Assembly (NCBI RefSeq): GCF_001705435.1
Contig: NZ_MDEN01000066.1
Span: forward strand, 310,001-374,000
Source of the DNA: Pseudomonas graminis
GTDB taxonomy: Bacteria > Pseudomonadota > Gammaproteobacteria > Pseudomonadales > Pseudomonadaceae
DNA: 64,000 nucleotides
Reading direction: 5' to 3'
Below are positions 33,611 to 42,630 of the stretch, in pieces; the stretch's first letter is position 1, and every line of letters begins with the position of its first letter. Below the pieces are notes generated by a model. It saw nothing but the letters and a program-made list of their open reading frames with translations, made no database searches and had not been told where the DNA came from. A program made the position numbers and the translations under genes.

Positions 33611-34840
33611 TTAGTGCTGATAAGACGCCTTGTACACTTTCAGCGTATCCAGCCGCTCTCGCTTGAGCGCTTCGCCTAATTGCTGGCCCTGAAAACCTTT
33701 CTCCAGCAGCGGCTGTACGGCCACCTGCCGGGCCGCCTCAGCCGCGCCGCGCAGATATTCGGCTTGCGGGTACGTGCGCTCCTCAAACCCCTTGCGGCCT
33801 CGGGCGTCCATTTCGCAGGCTGCGATGAATTCCTCGAATCGCTGCGGTCGGCGATACACGTCAAAGCTCTGCAGCAAATCCAGCAATGTCGACGGCTTCA
33901 GCTCCAGCGCGCGATGCCCATGGGTGTGATACTCGCCCACCAGCAGCGCCAGTTCCTGACAGTCCCTTGGCACTTTGAAACGCTGGTTCACCGCCTTGAT
34001 CGCTTTGAGCCCTTTGTGCTCGTGGGCGATGTGGCGCGGCCATTCCTCTTCCGGCGTGAGTCCCTTGCCCAAGTCATGCAGCAGGCACGCCCAACGCACG
34101 CTTAGCGGCTGGCGGTACAGGGCGGACTGATGCAACACGCTGAGGACGTGCAAACCCGTATCGATTTCAGGGTGGTGGGTTTCCGGCTGAGGCACGCCAA
34201 ACAGCGCGTCGACTTCTGGCATGAGTATTTTCAGGGCGCCACATTCACGCAGGACCTCGATGAACACTTGGGGCTCTTTTTCCATCAGCGCGCGGGAAAT
34301 TTCCTTCCAGCTGCGTTCCGGTGTCAGCGCTTCCAGTTCACCCGAACCGCTCAGCTGACCCATGAGTTCGAGGGTTTCCGGAGCAATGGTGAAACCGTCG
34401 GGGGCATAGCGCGCGGCGAAACGGGCCACACGCAGGACGCGCAAGGGATCTTCGGCGAACGCGGGGGAAACGTGACGCAACACTCGGGCTTCGAGGTCCT
34501 GCTGGCCATGATAGGGATCAGTCAGCTGGCCGTTCTTGTCTTCGGCAATAGCATTGATGGTCAGGTCGCGGCGGATCAGATCTTGCTCCAGCGTGACGTC
34601 CGGGTGGGCGTGAAAAACAAAGCCGCCGTATCCCTTGCCGGTCTTGCGCTCGGTGCGAGCCAGTGCGTATTCCTCACCGGTGAGCGGATGCAGGAAGACG
34701 GGAAAATCCGTTCCCACCGGGCGGTAGCCCTTCACCAGCATCTCTTCAGTCGATGCACCCACTACCACCCAGTCGATGTCAGTGACCGGTTTGCCAAGCA
34801 GGCGATCGCGTACTGCGCCGCCAACTTTATAAATCTGCAT
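33611..34840 (-). CDS. cca: CCA-adding tRNA nucleotidyltransferase
   Basis: Adds or repairs the 3' CCA end of tRNA. It has 409 residues: nucleotidyltransferase head with VGGAVRDRLLGKPVTDIDWVV (GG and DxD motifs), neck and body regions, and a C-terminal HD domain (RWACLLHDLGKG), as in E. coli Cca, which also has phosphatase/phosphodiesterase activity. Its only good Shine-Dalgarno (GGAGG, seven bases before the ATG) forms the 3' arm of the terminator of the upstream spoVR operon. Confidence 0.96.
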   Translation of the reverse strand: MQIYKVGGAVRDRLLGKPVTDIDWVVVGASTEEMLVKGYRPVGTDFPVFLHPLTGEEYALARTERKTGKGYGGFVFHAHPDVTLEQDLIRRDLTINAIAEDKNGQLTDPYHGQQDLEARVLRHVSPAFAEDPLRVLRVARFAARYAPDGFTIAPETLELMGQLSGSGELEALTPERSWKEISRALMEKEPQVFIEVLRECGALKILMPEVDALFGVPQPETHHPEIDTGLHVLSVLHQSALYRQPLSVRWACLLHDLGKGLTPEEEWPRHIAHEHKGLKAIKAVNQRFKVPRDCQELALLVGEYHTHGHRALELKPSTLLDLLQSFDVYRRPQRFEEFIAACEMDARGRKGFEERTYPQAEYLRGAAEAARQVAVQPLLEKGFQGQQLGEALKRERLDTLKVYKASYQH

Positions 34841-34895
34841 AAAAAAGCCTCCGTGAGGGCGACAGGATAAACCTTAAGTCGCGATCGCGGAGGCT
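34841..34895 (-). terminator. spoVR-operon terminator containing the cca ribosome binding site
   Basis: On the minus strand AGCCTCCG (34888-34895) and CGGAGGCT (34846-34853) pair perfectly around a 34-base loop, followed by TTTTT and at once by the cca ATG (34840). The GGAGG of the second arm is the cca Shine-Dalgarno. The loop includes the palindrome CGCGATCGCG, which could compete for pairing. Transcripts from spoVR should either stop here or have the cca start site hidden in the stem. Confidence 0.75.
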
Positions 34896-34910
34896 GGAAA
34901 CGCTCATGGT

Positions 34911-36473
34911 TTATAAGTGGACGACCGCCAGGTCCAGCCGGGGATATTCACTGTCAGCGTGTTCGCTTCTCGGCGGCACATGGTGGACTTTCATGACCTG
35001 GTCGCCCTGCAGCGTCTCCAGATGGATATCAAAACCCCACAGCCGGTGCAGGTGCTTCAGCACTTCGTCCGTCGAATCGCCAAGGGGTTTGCGGTCGTGC
35101 TGTTGATGACGCAGGGTCAGGGAGCGGTCGCCGCGACGGTCGATGCTGTAGATCTGCACGTTGGGTTCGCGGTTGCCGAGGTTGTATTGCGCGGCGAGGG
35201 TTTCACGAATCACATTGTAGCCGGTTTCATCGTGGATGGCGGGCACGAGGAGGTCGTCCTTCTGATCATCGTCGAGGATGCTGAACAGCTTCAGGTCACG
35301 AATCACCTTGGGCGACAGGTACTGCAGGATGAAGCTCTCGTCCTTGAAGCTGCTCATCGCAAACTTCACCGCCGTTAGCCAGTCGGTACCGGCCAGATCG
35401 GGAAACCAGTGATGGTCTTCTTCGGTCGGGTGCTCGCACATCCGTCGGATGTCCTGATACATCGCAAACCCCAGCGTGTAGGGATTGATACCGCTGTAGT
35501 AAGGACTGTCGAAGCCCGGCTGATAGACAACACTGGTGTGGGAAGTCAGGAATTCCAGCATGAAGCCGTCAGTCACCAGCCCTTCGTCGTACAGATCATT
35601 CATCAGCGTGTAATGCCAAAACGTCGCCCATCCCTCGTTCATCACCTGGGTCTGACGCTGCGGGTAAAAATACTGGGCGATTTTGCGCACGATGCGCACG
35701 ACTTCACGCTGCCAGGGCTCCAGCAACGGCGCGTGTTTTTCGATGAAGTAAAGGATGTTTTCCTGAGGTTCGGCGGGGAAACGCGAGAAATCCTCTTTGT
35801 CGTTCTTGCTCGCGCTTTTCGGAATCGTGCGCCACAGATCGTTGATCTGTTTCTGCAGGTGCTCCTCCCGGTCCTTCATGCGGCGCCGTTCTTCCTCAGC
35901 CGAAATGGGGTAGGGCCGCTTGTAGCGATCCACGCCGTAGTTCATCAGCGCGTGGCAGGAATCGAGCAAATCCTCGACCGCGTCGATCCCGTGGCGCTCT
36001 TCACACTGCATGATGTACTGCTTGGCGAAGACCAGGTAATCGATGATCGAGCTGGCGTCGGTCCAGGTGCGGAACAGGTAGTTGCCCTTGAAAAAGCTGT
36101 TATGCCCGTAACAGGCATGGGCCACCACCAGCGCCTGCATGCAGATGGTGTTCTCTTCCATCAGATAGGCGATACACGGGTCGGAGTTGATGACGATCTC
36201 GTACGCCAGACCCATCTGCCCGCGCGAGTAGGATTTCTCCGTGCTGAGGAAGTGCTTGCCGTAGGACCAATGGTGATAACCCAGCGGCATGCCGACGGAC
36301 GCATAGGCATCCATCATTTGCTCGGCGGTGATCACCTCGATCTGATTGGGGTAAGTGTCCAGCGCGTACCGTTCGGCGATGCGGCTGATCTCCCGGTCGT
36401 ATGCCTGGATCAGTTCGAACGTCCACTCTGAACCCGTGGAGAGGGGTTGGCGCTTCTGCTCTCTAGCGGTCAT
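34911..36473 (-). CDS. SpoVR family protein (YcgB-like)
   Basis: A 520-residue cytoplasmic protein of the SpoVR family, opening with EWTFELIQAYDREISRIAERY and containing NEGWATFWHYTLMNDLYDEG. Biochemical role unknown; in enterobacteria and pseudomonads it is always with YeaH and the kinase PrkA/YeaG and is induced by starvation or stationary phase. It overlaps yeaH by four bases (ATGA), so the two are translationally coupled. Confidence 0.93.
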   Translation of the reverse strand: MTAREQKRQPLSTGSEWTFELIQAYDREISRIAERYALDTYPNQIEVITAEQMMDAYASVGMPLGYHHWSYGKHFLSTEKSYSRGQMGLAYEIVINSDPCIAYLMEENTICMQALVVAHACYGHNSFFKGNYLFRTWTDASSIIDYLVFAKQYIMQCEERHGIDAVEDLLDSCHALMNYGVDRYKRPYPISAEEERRRMKDREEHLQKQINDLWRTIPKSASKNDKEDFSRFPAEPQENILYFIEKHAPLLEPWQREVVRIVRKIAQYFYPQRQTQVMNEGWATFWHYTLMNDLYDEGLVTDGFMLEFLTSHTSVVYQPGFDSPYYSGINPYTLGFAMYQDIRRMCEHPTEEDHHWFPDLAGTDWLTAVKFAMSSFKDESFILQYLSPKVIRDLKLFSILDDDQKDDLLVPAIHDETGYNVIRETLAAQYNLGNREPNVQIYSIDRRGDRSLTLRHQQHDRKPLGDSTDEVLKHLHRLWGFDIHLETLQGDQVMKVHHVPPRSEHADSEYPRLDLAVVHL

Positions 36474-37741
36474 GTCACTAACCTGCGCTGGAAGAGTTCA
36501 CGGAACACCGGATAGATATCACCGGCAGAGGCCAGCTGCTGCTGGGCGAACGTGTCGGCGAAGGCTTCGCCGATGCGCTCGTATTCGAACCACAGCGCCT
36601 GATGTTCGCGCGGGGTGATTTCGACGTAGGTGTAGTACTGCACGAACGGCATGATCTGTTTGATCAGGATGTCGCGGCAAATGGGTGAGTCATCGTTCCA
36701 GTTGTCGCCGTCCGAGGCCTGGGCTGCGTAAATGTTCCATTCGTTGGTGGGGTAGCGCTCGGCCATGATCTCCTGCATCAGCTTCAATGCGCTGGACACG
36801 ATAGTGCCGCCGGTTTCCCGAGAATAGAAAAACTCCTCTTCGTCGACTTCCCGCGCGCTCGTGTGGTGGCGGATGAAGACCACTTCGATCTTGTCGTAGT
36901 TACGTTTGAGGAACAGGTACAGCAGGATGAAAAAGCGCTTGGCAATGTCCTTGGTCGCCTGGGTCATCGACCCGGAAACGTCCATTAGACAGAACATCAC
37001 GGCTTTGGAGCTGGGGTTGGGCTGTTTGACCAGCAGGTTGTATTTGAGGTCGAAGGTGTCCAGGTACGGGACACGGCGGATGCGTGCCTGAAGTTTCGCG
37101 GCCTCGATTTCCAGTTCCTGAATGTCACCGAAGTTATCCGGCTCCTCGATCCTCAGGCGCTCCAGTTCGGCCTGCACCTGCCGCAGCTTGGCCCGGCTGC
37201 TGCCGGACAGCGCGATACGCCGCGCATGTGCCGAGCGCAACGTGCGGATGATGTTAATCCGTGAAGGGTTGCCTTCGTTGCTGATGCCTGCGCGAACGGT
37301 TTTGAAAGTGTCAGTGCCACTCAGGTTGCGCTTGACCAGATTGGGCAGCTCCAGGTCCTCGAACATGAATTCGAGAAACTCTTCCTGGGTGATCTGGAAC
37401 ACGAACTCATCCATGCCTTCGCCTGAATTGCCCGCCTTGCCAGGCCCTTTGCCACCGCCACCCCCTTGGGGGCGTGCGATGTGCTCACCGGTGGTGAACT
37501 CCTTGTTACCCGGATGAACCACCGTTTGCTTGCCGCCGCGACCATGATGAAGCACCGGCTCGTCAATATCCCGCCCCGGGATACTGATCTGTTCGCCGTG
37601 CTCCATGTCAGTAATGGAGCGCCGGCTGACGGCTTCTTCAACTGCCTTCTTGATGTGATCACGGTAACGACGCAGAAACCGCTGCCGATTTACCGTGCTC
37701 TTGTTCTTGCCATTGAGACGTCGGTCGATCACATAGCTCAT
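36470..37741 (-). CDS. yeaH: YeaH/YhbH family protein (DUF444)
   Basis: A 423-residue protein of the DUF444 family. The start MSYVIDRRLNGKNKSTVNRQ is conserved. A basic glycine-rich segment (about 90-110) precedes the core, and the C-terminal half reads as a von Willebrand A-like domain (MFCLMDVSGSMTQATKD, a MIDAS DxSxS). It is the partner of the PrkA kinase in starvation responses. It lies between prkA and spoVR, separated from prkA by 118 bases holding an inverted repeat. Confidence 0.93.
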   Translation of the reverse strand: MSYVIDRRLNGKNKSTVNRQRFLRRYRDHIKKAVEEAVSRRSITDMEHGEQISIPGRDIDEPVLHHGRGGKQTVVHPGNKEFTTGEHIARPQGGGGGKGPGKAGNSGEGMDEFVFQITQEEFLEFMFEDLELPNLVKRNLSGTDTFKTVRAGISNEGNPSRINIIRTLRSAHARRIALSGSSRAKLRQVQAELERLRIEEPDNFGDIQELEIEAAKLQARIRRVPYLDTFDLKYNLLVKQPNPSSKAVMFCLMDVSGSMTQATKDIAKRFFILLYLFLKRNYDKIEVVFIRHHTSAREVDEEEFFYSRETGGTIVSSALKLMQEIMAERYPTNEWNIYAAQASDGDNWNDDSPICRDILIKQIMPFVQYYTYVEITPREHQALWFEYERIGEAFADTFAQQQLASAGDIYPVFRELFQRRLVT

Positions 37742-37769
37742 AGGCCCCTCCGGGGAGCTTCAAGTGGTG

Positions 37770-37856
37770 AGCTGCAAGCTGCAAGTAGAAGCGGCTATCC
37801 GGGTAGCAGATTTGACGCGCTTTCTTCCTGCAGCTTGTCGCTTGACGCTTGCAGCT
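37770..37856. repeat. Inverted repeat between prkA and yeaH
   Basis: AGCTGCAAGC (37770-37779) and its exact inverse GCTTGCAGCT (37847-37856) lie about 67 bases apart. Internal copies of GCTGCAAG and GCAGCTTG add secondary pairing. This GCTGCAAGCT-type element is seen in other Pseudomonas intergenic regions; in mRNA it would separate prkA from yeaH-spoVR. Confidence 0.6.
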
Positions 37857-37859
37857 GCC

Positions 37860-39782
37860 TTACTGCGATTTCCGGACCCGCAGGTACCATTCGGAAAGAA
37901 GCCTTACCTGTTTATCGGTGTAGCCCCGCTCGACCATTCGTGTGACGAAGTCGTTGTGCTTCTGCTGATCCTCTTTGCTGGCCTTCGCGTTGAAGCTGAT
38001 GACCGGCAGCAGGTCTTCGGTATTCGAGAACATCTTCTTCTCGATCACCACCCGCAGCTTCTCGTAGCTCAGCCAGGTCGGGTTCTTGCCGTTATTGTTG
38101 GCGCGGGCGCGCAGCACGAAGTTGACGATCTCGTTGCGGAAGTCTTTCGGGTTGCTGATACCTGCCGGTTTCTCGATCTTTTCCAGTTCCTCGTTCAACG
38201 CCACCCGGTTGAGGATCTCGCCGGTTTCCGGATCGCGATATTCCTGGTCCTGAATCCAGAAGTCGGCGTACAGCACGTAGCGGTCAAAGATGTTCTGTCC
38301 ATATTCGCTGTAGGACTCGAGGTAGGCGGTCTGGATTTCCTTGCCGATGAACTCGATGTAGCGCGGCGCCAGGTATTCCTTGATGAAGCGCAGATAACGC
38401 TCGCGGGTTTCGGCCTGAAACTGCTCCTGCTCAATCTGCTGCTCCAGGACGTACAGCAAATGAACCGGGTTGGCGGCAATTTCGTGAGGATCGAAGTTGA
38501 AGACCTTCGACAGGATCTTGAACGCGAATCGGGTCGAGAGACCGTTCATGCCTTCGTCGACACCGGCGCTGTCGCGGTATTCCTGAATCGACTTGGCTTT
38601 CGGGTCGGTGTCCTTGAGGTTCTCGCCGTCGTACACCCTCATCTTCGAATAGATGTTGGAGTTGTCAGGCTCCTTAAGCCGCGACAGCACGGTGAACTGC
38701 GCGAGCATTTTCAGGGTGTCCGGCGCGCAATGGGCTTTGGCCAGAGAGCTGTTGAACAGCAACTTGTCGTAAATCTTGATCTCGTCATTAACGCGCAGGC
38801 AGTACGGCACCTTCACGATGTAAATCCGGTCGATGAACGCTTCGTTGTTCTTGTTGTTGCGGAAGCTGTGCCATTCCGATTCGTTGGAGTGGGCCAGCAA
38901 AATACCGGTGAACGGAATCGCGCCCAGGCCTTCGGTACTGTTGTAGTTACCTTCCTGAGTGGCGGTCAGCAGCGGGTGGAGCACCTTGATCGGCGCCTTG
39001 AACATTTCCACGAATTCCATCAGGCCCTGGTTGGCCCGGCACAATGCGCCCGAATAGCTGTAAGCGTCGGCGTCGTTCTGTGGGTATTCCTCGAGCTTGC
39101 GGATATCGACCTTACCCACCAGCGCCGAAATGTCCTGGTTGTTCTCGTCACCGGGCTCGGTTTTGGCGACGGCGATCTGGTTAAGGATGGAAGGGTAGAG
39201 CTTCACCACTTTGAACTGACTGATGTCGCCACCGAACTCGGCCAGTCGTTTGGTCGCCCATGGCGACATGATGGTATTGAGGTACCGGCGCGGGATGCCG
39301 TAGTCCTCTTCGAGGATCGTCCCGTCTTCGGTGGGTTTGAACAGGCCCAAAGGGGATTCGAAAACCGGTGACCCTTTGATGGCGTAGAACGGTACTTTTT
39401 CAACCAGCGATTTGAGTTTTTCAGCCAGGGACGATTTACCACCGCCTACCGGGCCGAGCAGGTAAAGGATCTGTTTCTTCTCTTCAAGGCCTTGGGCGGC
39501 GTGGCGGAAGTACGAGACGATTTGCTCGATGCAGTCTTCCATGCCGTGGAATTCTTCGAACGCGGGATAGCGCCGAATGACCTTGTTGGAGAAGATTCTG
39601 GACAGCCTGGAATTGGTCGACGTGTCGAACAACTCAGGCTCACCGATGGCCATCAGCAGACGTTCTGCGGCGGAAGCGTATGCGCTGCGGTCGGTTTTGC
39701 AGAGCTCCAGATACTCCTGTAGCGAGAGCTCTTCCTGCCGTGTCGATTCAAAGCGTTGTTGGAAGTGGCTAAAAATACTCAT
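37860..39782 (-). CDS. prkA: PrkA/YeaG family serine protein kinase
   Basis: A 640-residue AAA-like protein with an N-terminal PrkA AAA domain (Walker A LLGPVGGGKSSLAEKLK at about 105-121) and a C-terminal kinase-like region. E. coli YeaG controls nitrogen-starvation adaptation; B. subtilis PrkA has been described as a kinase and as a protease. The start at MSIFSHFQQRF (39782) is used because AGGTG lies just upstream and homology starts there. It is first gene of the prkA-yeaH-spoVR operon. Confidence 0.94.
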   Translation of the reverse strand: MSIFSHFQQRFESTRQEELSLQEYLELCKTDRSAYASAAERLLMAIGEPELFDTSTNSRLSRIFSNKVIRRYPAFEEFHGMEDCIEQIVSYFRHAAQGLEEKKQILYLLGPVGGGKSSLAEKLKSLVEKVPFYAIKGSPVFESPLGLFKPTEDGTILEEDYGIPRRYLNTIMSPWATKRLAEFGGDISQFKVVKLYPSILNQIAVAKTEPGDENNQDISALVGKVDIRKLEEYPQNDADAYSYSGALCRANQGLMEFVEMFKAPIKVLHPLLTATQEGNYNSTEGLGAIPFTGILLAHSNESEWHSFRNNKNNEAFIDRIYIVKVPYCLRVNDEIKIYDKLLFNSSLAKAHCAPDTLKMLAQFTVLSRLKEPDNSNIYSKMRVYDGENLKDTDPKAKSIQEYRDSAGVDEGMNGLSTRFAFKILSKVFNFDPHEIAANPVHLLYVLEQQIEQEQFQAETRERYLRFIKEYLAPRYIEFIGKEIQTAYLESYSEYGQNIFDRYVLYADFWIQDQEYRDPETGEILNRVALNEELEKIEKPAGISNPKDFRNEIVNFVLRARANNNGKNPTWLSYEKLRVVIEKKMFSNTEDLLPVISFNAKASKEDQQKHNDFVTRMVERGYTDKQVRLLSEWYLRVRKSQ

Positions 39783-40069
39783 GACGTCACCTCGCTCGAT
39801 ACGTGGAGCCGGCGGCGGGTCGTCAGTTGATGCTGGATGGCAGCCGATCACGCGGCTGCCATTACCCCCCAAACACCATAAAAGTAGCGACCGATGACCC
39901 ACGCGCCGGTGTACCGGCTCTCCCCTGATTCGGATGGCCTGAGCCTAAGAGTAGTTCGGATTCGGGCACAGAAAGAAGCGATGGGTATGAAGAGGGCATA
40001 CCCGTTCGTCAGAAGAGGGCGCGAGCCCGCGTAGGACGCGGGATAGCGGCCAGCAAAAATATTTTTCGA

Positions 40070-40390
40070 TCAGCCTTGTGCGGTTTCTTCGGGAAATTTG
40101 GTTTTCCACAACTCAAAACCGCCATCCATGCTGTAGACCTCGGAGAAGCCCTGACCTACAAGATAGGCTGCTGCGCTCTGGCTCGAATTGCCGTGATAGC
40201 AGAGGACGACCAACGGTTTGTCCAGATCGGCCTGACGGATGAAGTCGGCGATGGAATGGTTGTCGAGGTGATGGGAGTCCGGAATGTGCTGGGTCGCGTA
40301 GGTCTGCGCGTCCCGTACGTCCACCAGCACCGCGCCTTGTTCGCGCAGGGCATGGACTTGTTCGGGTGAAATGCGTTTGAAGTCAGTCAT
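40070..40390 (-). CDS. glpE: Thiosulfate sulfurtransferase GlpE
   Basis: A 106-residue single-domain rhodanese. The catalytic cysteine lies in CYHGNSSQSA, and LVDVRDAQTYATQHIPDSHH is the conserved N-terminal half. It moves sulfur from thiosulfate to cyanide or thioredoxin. The start at MTDFKRISPEQ (40390) fits family length; it follows apaH by 53 bases in the apaG-apaH-glpE group. Confidence 0.92.
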   Translation of the reverse strand: MTDFKRISPEQVHALREQGAVLVDVRDAQTYATQHIPDSHHLDNHSIADFIRQADLDKPLVVLCYHGNSSQSAAAYLVGQGFSEVYSMDGGFELWKTKFPEETAQG

Positions 40391-40443
40391 GGCTCGGGCT
40401 CCTGGGCCGTCGGGTCCTCGAACGGTCGAGAACGTAGGGGAAA

Positions 40444-41325
40444 TTACTGGTGCAGCGGAATTGGCTCGTTGACGGAGGATGTCGCAGGAGCGGGTGCCTT
40501 TGCGTTGCCACGCTCGTCGCATTCGCAACGAATCAGCACGCGGGTGTCGACGTTGAGCAGCGTCATCGCGCCGCCCCAGACACAGCCCGTGTCCAGCGCA
40601 TAAACCCCGGGCTCGTCACATTGGCCTTCAAGTGCGGCCCAGTGGCCGAAAATGATACCCACGCCTTTGGTCTTGCGCTCTTTGTGCTTGAACCACGGCG
40701 CGTAGCCCGCCGGCGCACTGTCGAGACCTTCCTTGCTTTTGAGATCAAGCTTGCCGTCGCTGGTGCAAAAACGCATGCGCGTGAAGTAGTTGGTAATGAC
40801 CCGCAGCCGGGTGACGCCCTGCAAATCCTTGTCCCACTTCGCAGGTTCATTGCCATACATGCCGTCGAGAAAAGGCTCGAAGCGATTGTCATCGCGCAGC
40901 GCCTGCTCGACTTCTTCGGCGCAGCGCAGCGCTTTTTTCAGCGTCCATTGCGGCGGGATTCCGGCATGCACCAGTGCGATATCGCGTTCGGCGTCGTAAT
41001 GCATCAGCTTCTGTTGGCGCAGCCAGTCGAGCAGCACGACGGCGTCCGGCGCTTCCAGAATCTCCCGCAGCGTGTCGCCTTTCTTCAGGCGCTCTATATT
41101 GCGGCCGGCAGCCAGCAGGTGCAGGTCATGATTGCCCAGCACGCAGACGACCGAGTCGCGCATGGCATAGAGATAACGCAGGGTTTCCAGTGACTGCGGG
41201 CCTCGGTTGACGAGGTCGCCGACCAGCCAGAGCGTGTCTTTGCCGGGCTCGAATGCAACGCGCTCGAGCAGGCACTTCAGCGGTTCAAGGCAGCCTTGCA
41301 GGTCACCGACTGCGTAGACCGCCAT
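40444..41325 (-). CDS. apaH: Diadenosine tetraphosphatase ApaH
   Basis: Symmetrical hydrolase of Ap4A to two ADP, a member of the metallophosphatase superfamily. Signatures YAVGDLQGCLEPL, WLVGDLVNRGPQSLE and VLGNHDLHLL supply the metal ligands. It has 293 residues. The start codon shares one base with the apaG stop (TGATG), indicating coupling. Ap4A level links it to stress and RNA cap turnover. Confidence 0.96.
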   Translation of the reverse strand: MAVYAVGDLQGCLEPLKCLLERVAFEPGKDTLWLVGDLVNRGPQSLETLRYLYAMRDSVVCVLGNHDLHLLAAGRNIERLKKGDTLREILEAPDAVVLLDWLRQQKLMHYDAERDIALVHAGIPPQWTLKKALRCAEEVEQALRDDNRFEPFLDGMYGNEPAKWDKDLQGVTRLRVITNYFTRMRFCTSDGKLDLKSKEGLDSAPAGYAPWFKHKERKTKGVGIIFGHWAALEGQCDEPGVYALDTGCVWGGAMTLLNVDTRVLIRCECDERGNAKAPAPATSSVNEPIPLHQ

Positions 41326-41705
41326 CAGTGAAGCGCCCCCGGTACGGCCAGACGGAAGGGAGCGATGACAGCGTCGAAGCGCTTGCCGTCTTCTCCGAGC
41401 ATTTGATACGTGCCCTGCATGTTGCCCACCTTGGTGGTCATCACGGTGCCGCTGGTGTAGGTGTGGCTTTGTCCTGGCTGGATCAGCGGTTGCTGGCCCA
41501 CGACGCCGTCGCCGCGAACCTCTTCAACCTGACCGTCACCGTCGGTGATCACCCAATGGCGTGACAGCAGCTTGGCTGGCAGTTCGCCGTTGTTGTGCAC
41601 GGTGATGGTGTAGGCGAAGGCGAAGCGGTTGTGCTCAGGCTGCGATTGTTCCGCCAGGAAACGGGTCTCGACGCTGACGTCGACCTGGTAACGAGAATCA
41701 GACAT
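41325..41705 (-). CDS. apaG: ApaG protein
   Basis: A 126-residue beta-sandwich (fibronectin III-like) protein of unknown exact role, with the family core FAYTITVHNNGELPAKLLSR and the segment GTVMTTKVGNMQGTYQM. It is conserved between rsmA and apaH in gammaproteobacteria. Confidence 0.94.
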   Translation of the reverse strand: MSDSRYQVDVSVETRFLAEQSQPEHNRFAFAYTITVHNNGELPAKLLSRHWVITDGDGQVEEVRGDGVVGQQPLIQPGQSHTYTSGTVMTTKVGNMQGTYQMLGEDGKRFDAVIAPFRLAVPGALH

Positions 41706-41823
41706 GCAAGAGGCCTTAAAAGCGAAAGCGGAGAAAGCCGGAAGTGGCCAGGTTGGAAATCAGTCTAGGACATGTCACGGATAAGCAAGTACTCAGGCTT
41801 TGACCGGACATGTCCCCAGAAGG

Positions 41824-42630
41824 TCAGGCGACGACAGGCTTTTCGCTGAGCGTGTCGGCCAGGCGAACAAACGCCGCCAGGTCCAGCTGCTCTGGACGCA
41901 GGCTGCCATCGACGCCGGCTTCAGTGATTTCCTCGCTGGTCAGCAGGGCCTTCAACGTGTTGCGCAGGGTCTTGCGGCGCTGGTTGAACGCTTCGCGGAC
42001 GACCCGCTCAAGGACGCGGTGATCCTTGGCCGGGTGCGGCAGGGTTTCGTGCGGCACAAGACGAACGATGGCCGAATCCACTTTCGGCGGCGGATTGAAC
42101 GCGCCCGGGCCGACGTTGAACAGATGCTCCACGCGGCAGTGGTACTGAACCATGATCGACAGGCGACCCCAATCCCCGCCGCCAGGACCTGCCGCGAGAC
42201 GCTCGACCACTTCTTTCTGCAGCATGAAATGCATGTCGCGGATCAGGTGGGCGTTCTGCAGCAGATGGAAAATCAGCGGCGTCGAGATGTTGTACGGCAG
42301 GTTGCCGACGACGCGCAGGCTGTTGGGTGCGGCATTCAGGCTGGTGAAGTCAAATTTCAGCGCGTCACCCTGATGCAGGCTGAAATTTGGCTTGCTGCCG
42401 AACTGATGCATGAGGATCGGCACGAGGTCTTTGTCGAGCTCGACGACGTCCAGTTGCGCGCCGCTGTTCAGCAGGCCTTGGGTCAGAGCGCCTTGTCCCG
42501 GGCCGATTTCCAGCATGCGGTCTTCGGCCTTGGCACGGATGGAGCGCAGGATCTTGTCGATCACGCCAGCGTCATGCAGGAAGTTTTGGCCAAAACGCTT
42601 GCGCGCCTTGTGTTGGTATTGCTCGTTCAT
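41824..42630 (-). CDS. rsmA: 16S rRNA dimethyladenosine transferase RsmA (KsgA)
   Basis: Dimethylates A1518 and A1519 of 16S rRNA late in 30S assembly. It has 268 residues. RFGQNFLHD at the N-terminus, the SAM-binding LEIGPGQGALTQGLL and the catalytic NLPYNIS motif are all present. This gene symbol is shared with the unrelated CsrA-type RsmA regulator. It overlaps pdxA by four bases. Confidence 0.97.
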   Translation of the reverse strand: MNEQYQHKARKRFGQNFLHDAGVIDKILRSIRAKAEDRMLEIGPGQGALTQGLLNSGAQLDVVELDKDLVPILMHQFGSKPNFSLHQGDALKFDFTSLNAAPNSLRVVGNLPYNISTPLIFHLLQNAHLIRDMHFMLQKEVVERLAAGPGGGDWGRLSIMVQYHCRVEHLFNVGPGAFNPPPKVDSAIVRLVPHETLPHPAKDHRVLERVVREAFNQRRKTLRNTLKALLTSEEITEAGVDGSLRPEQLDLAAFVRLADTLSEKPVVA

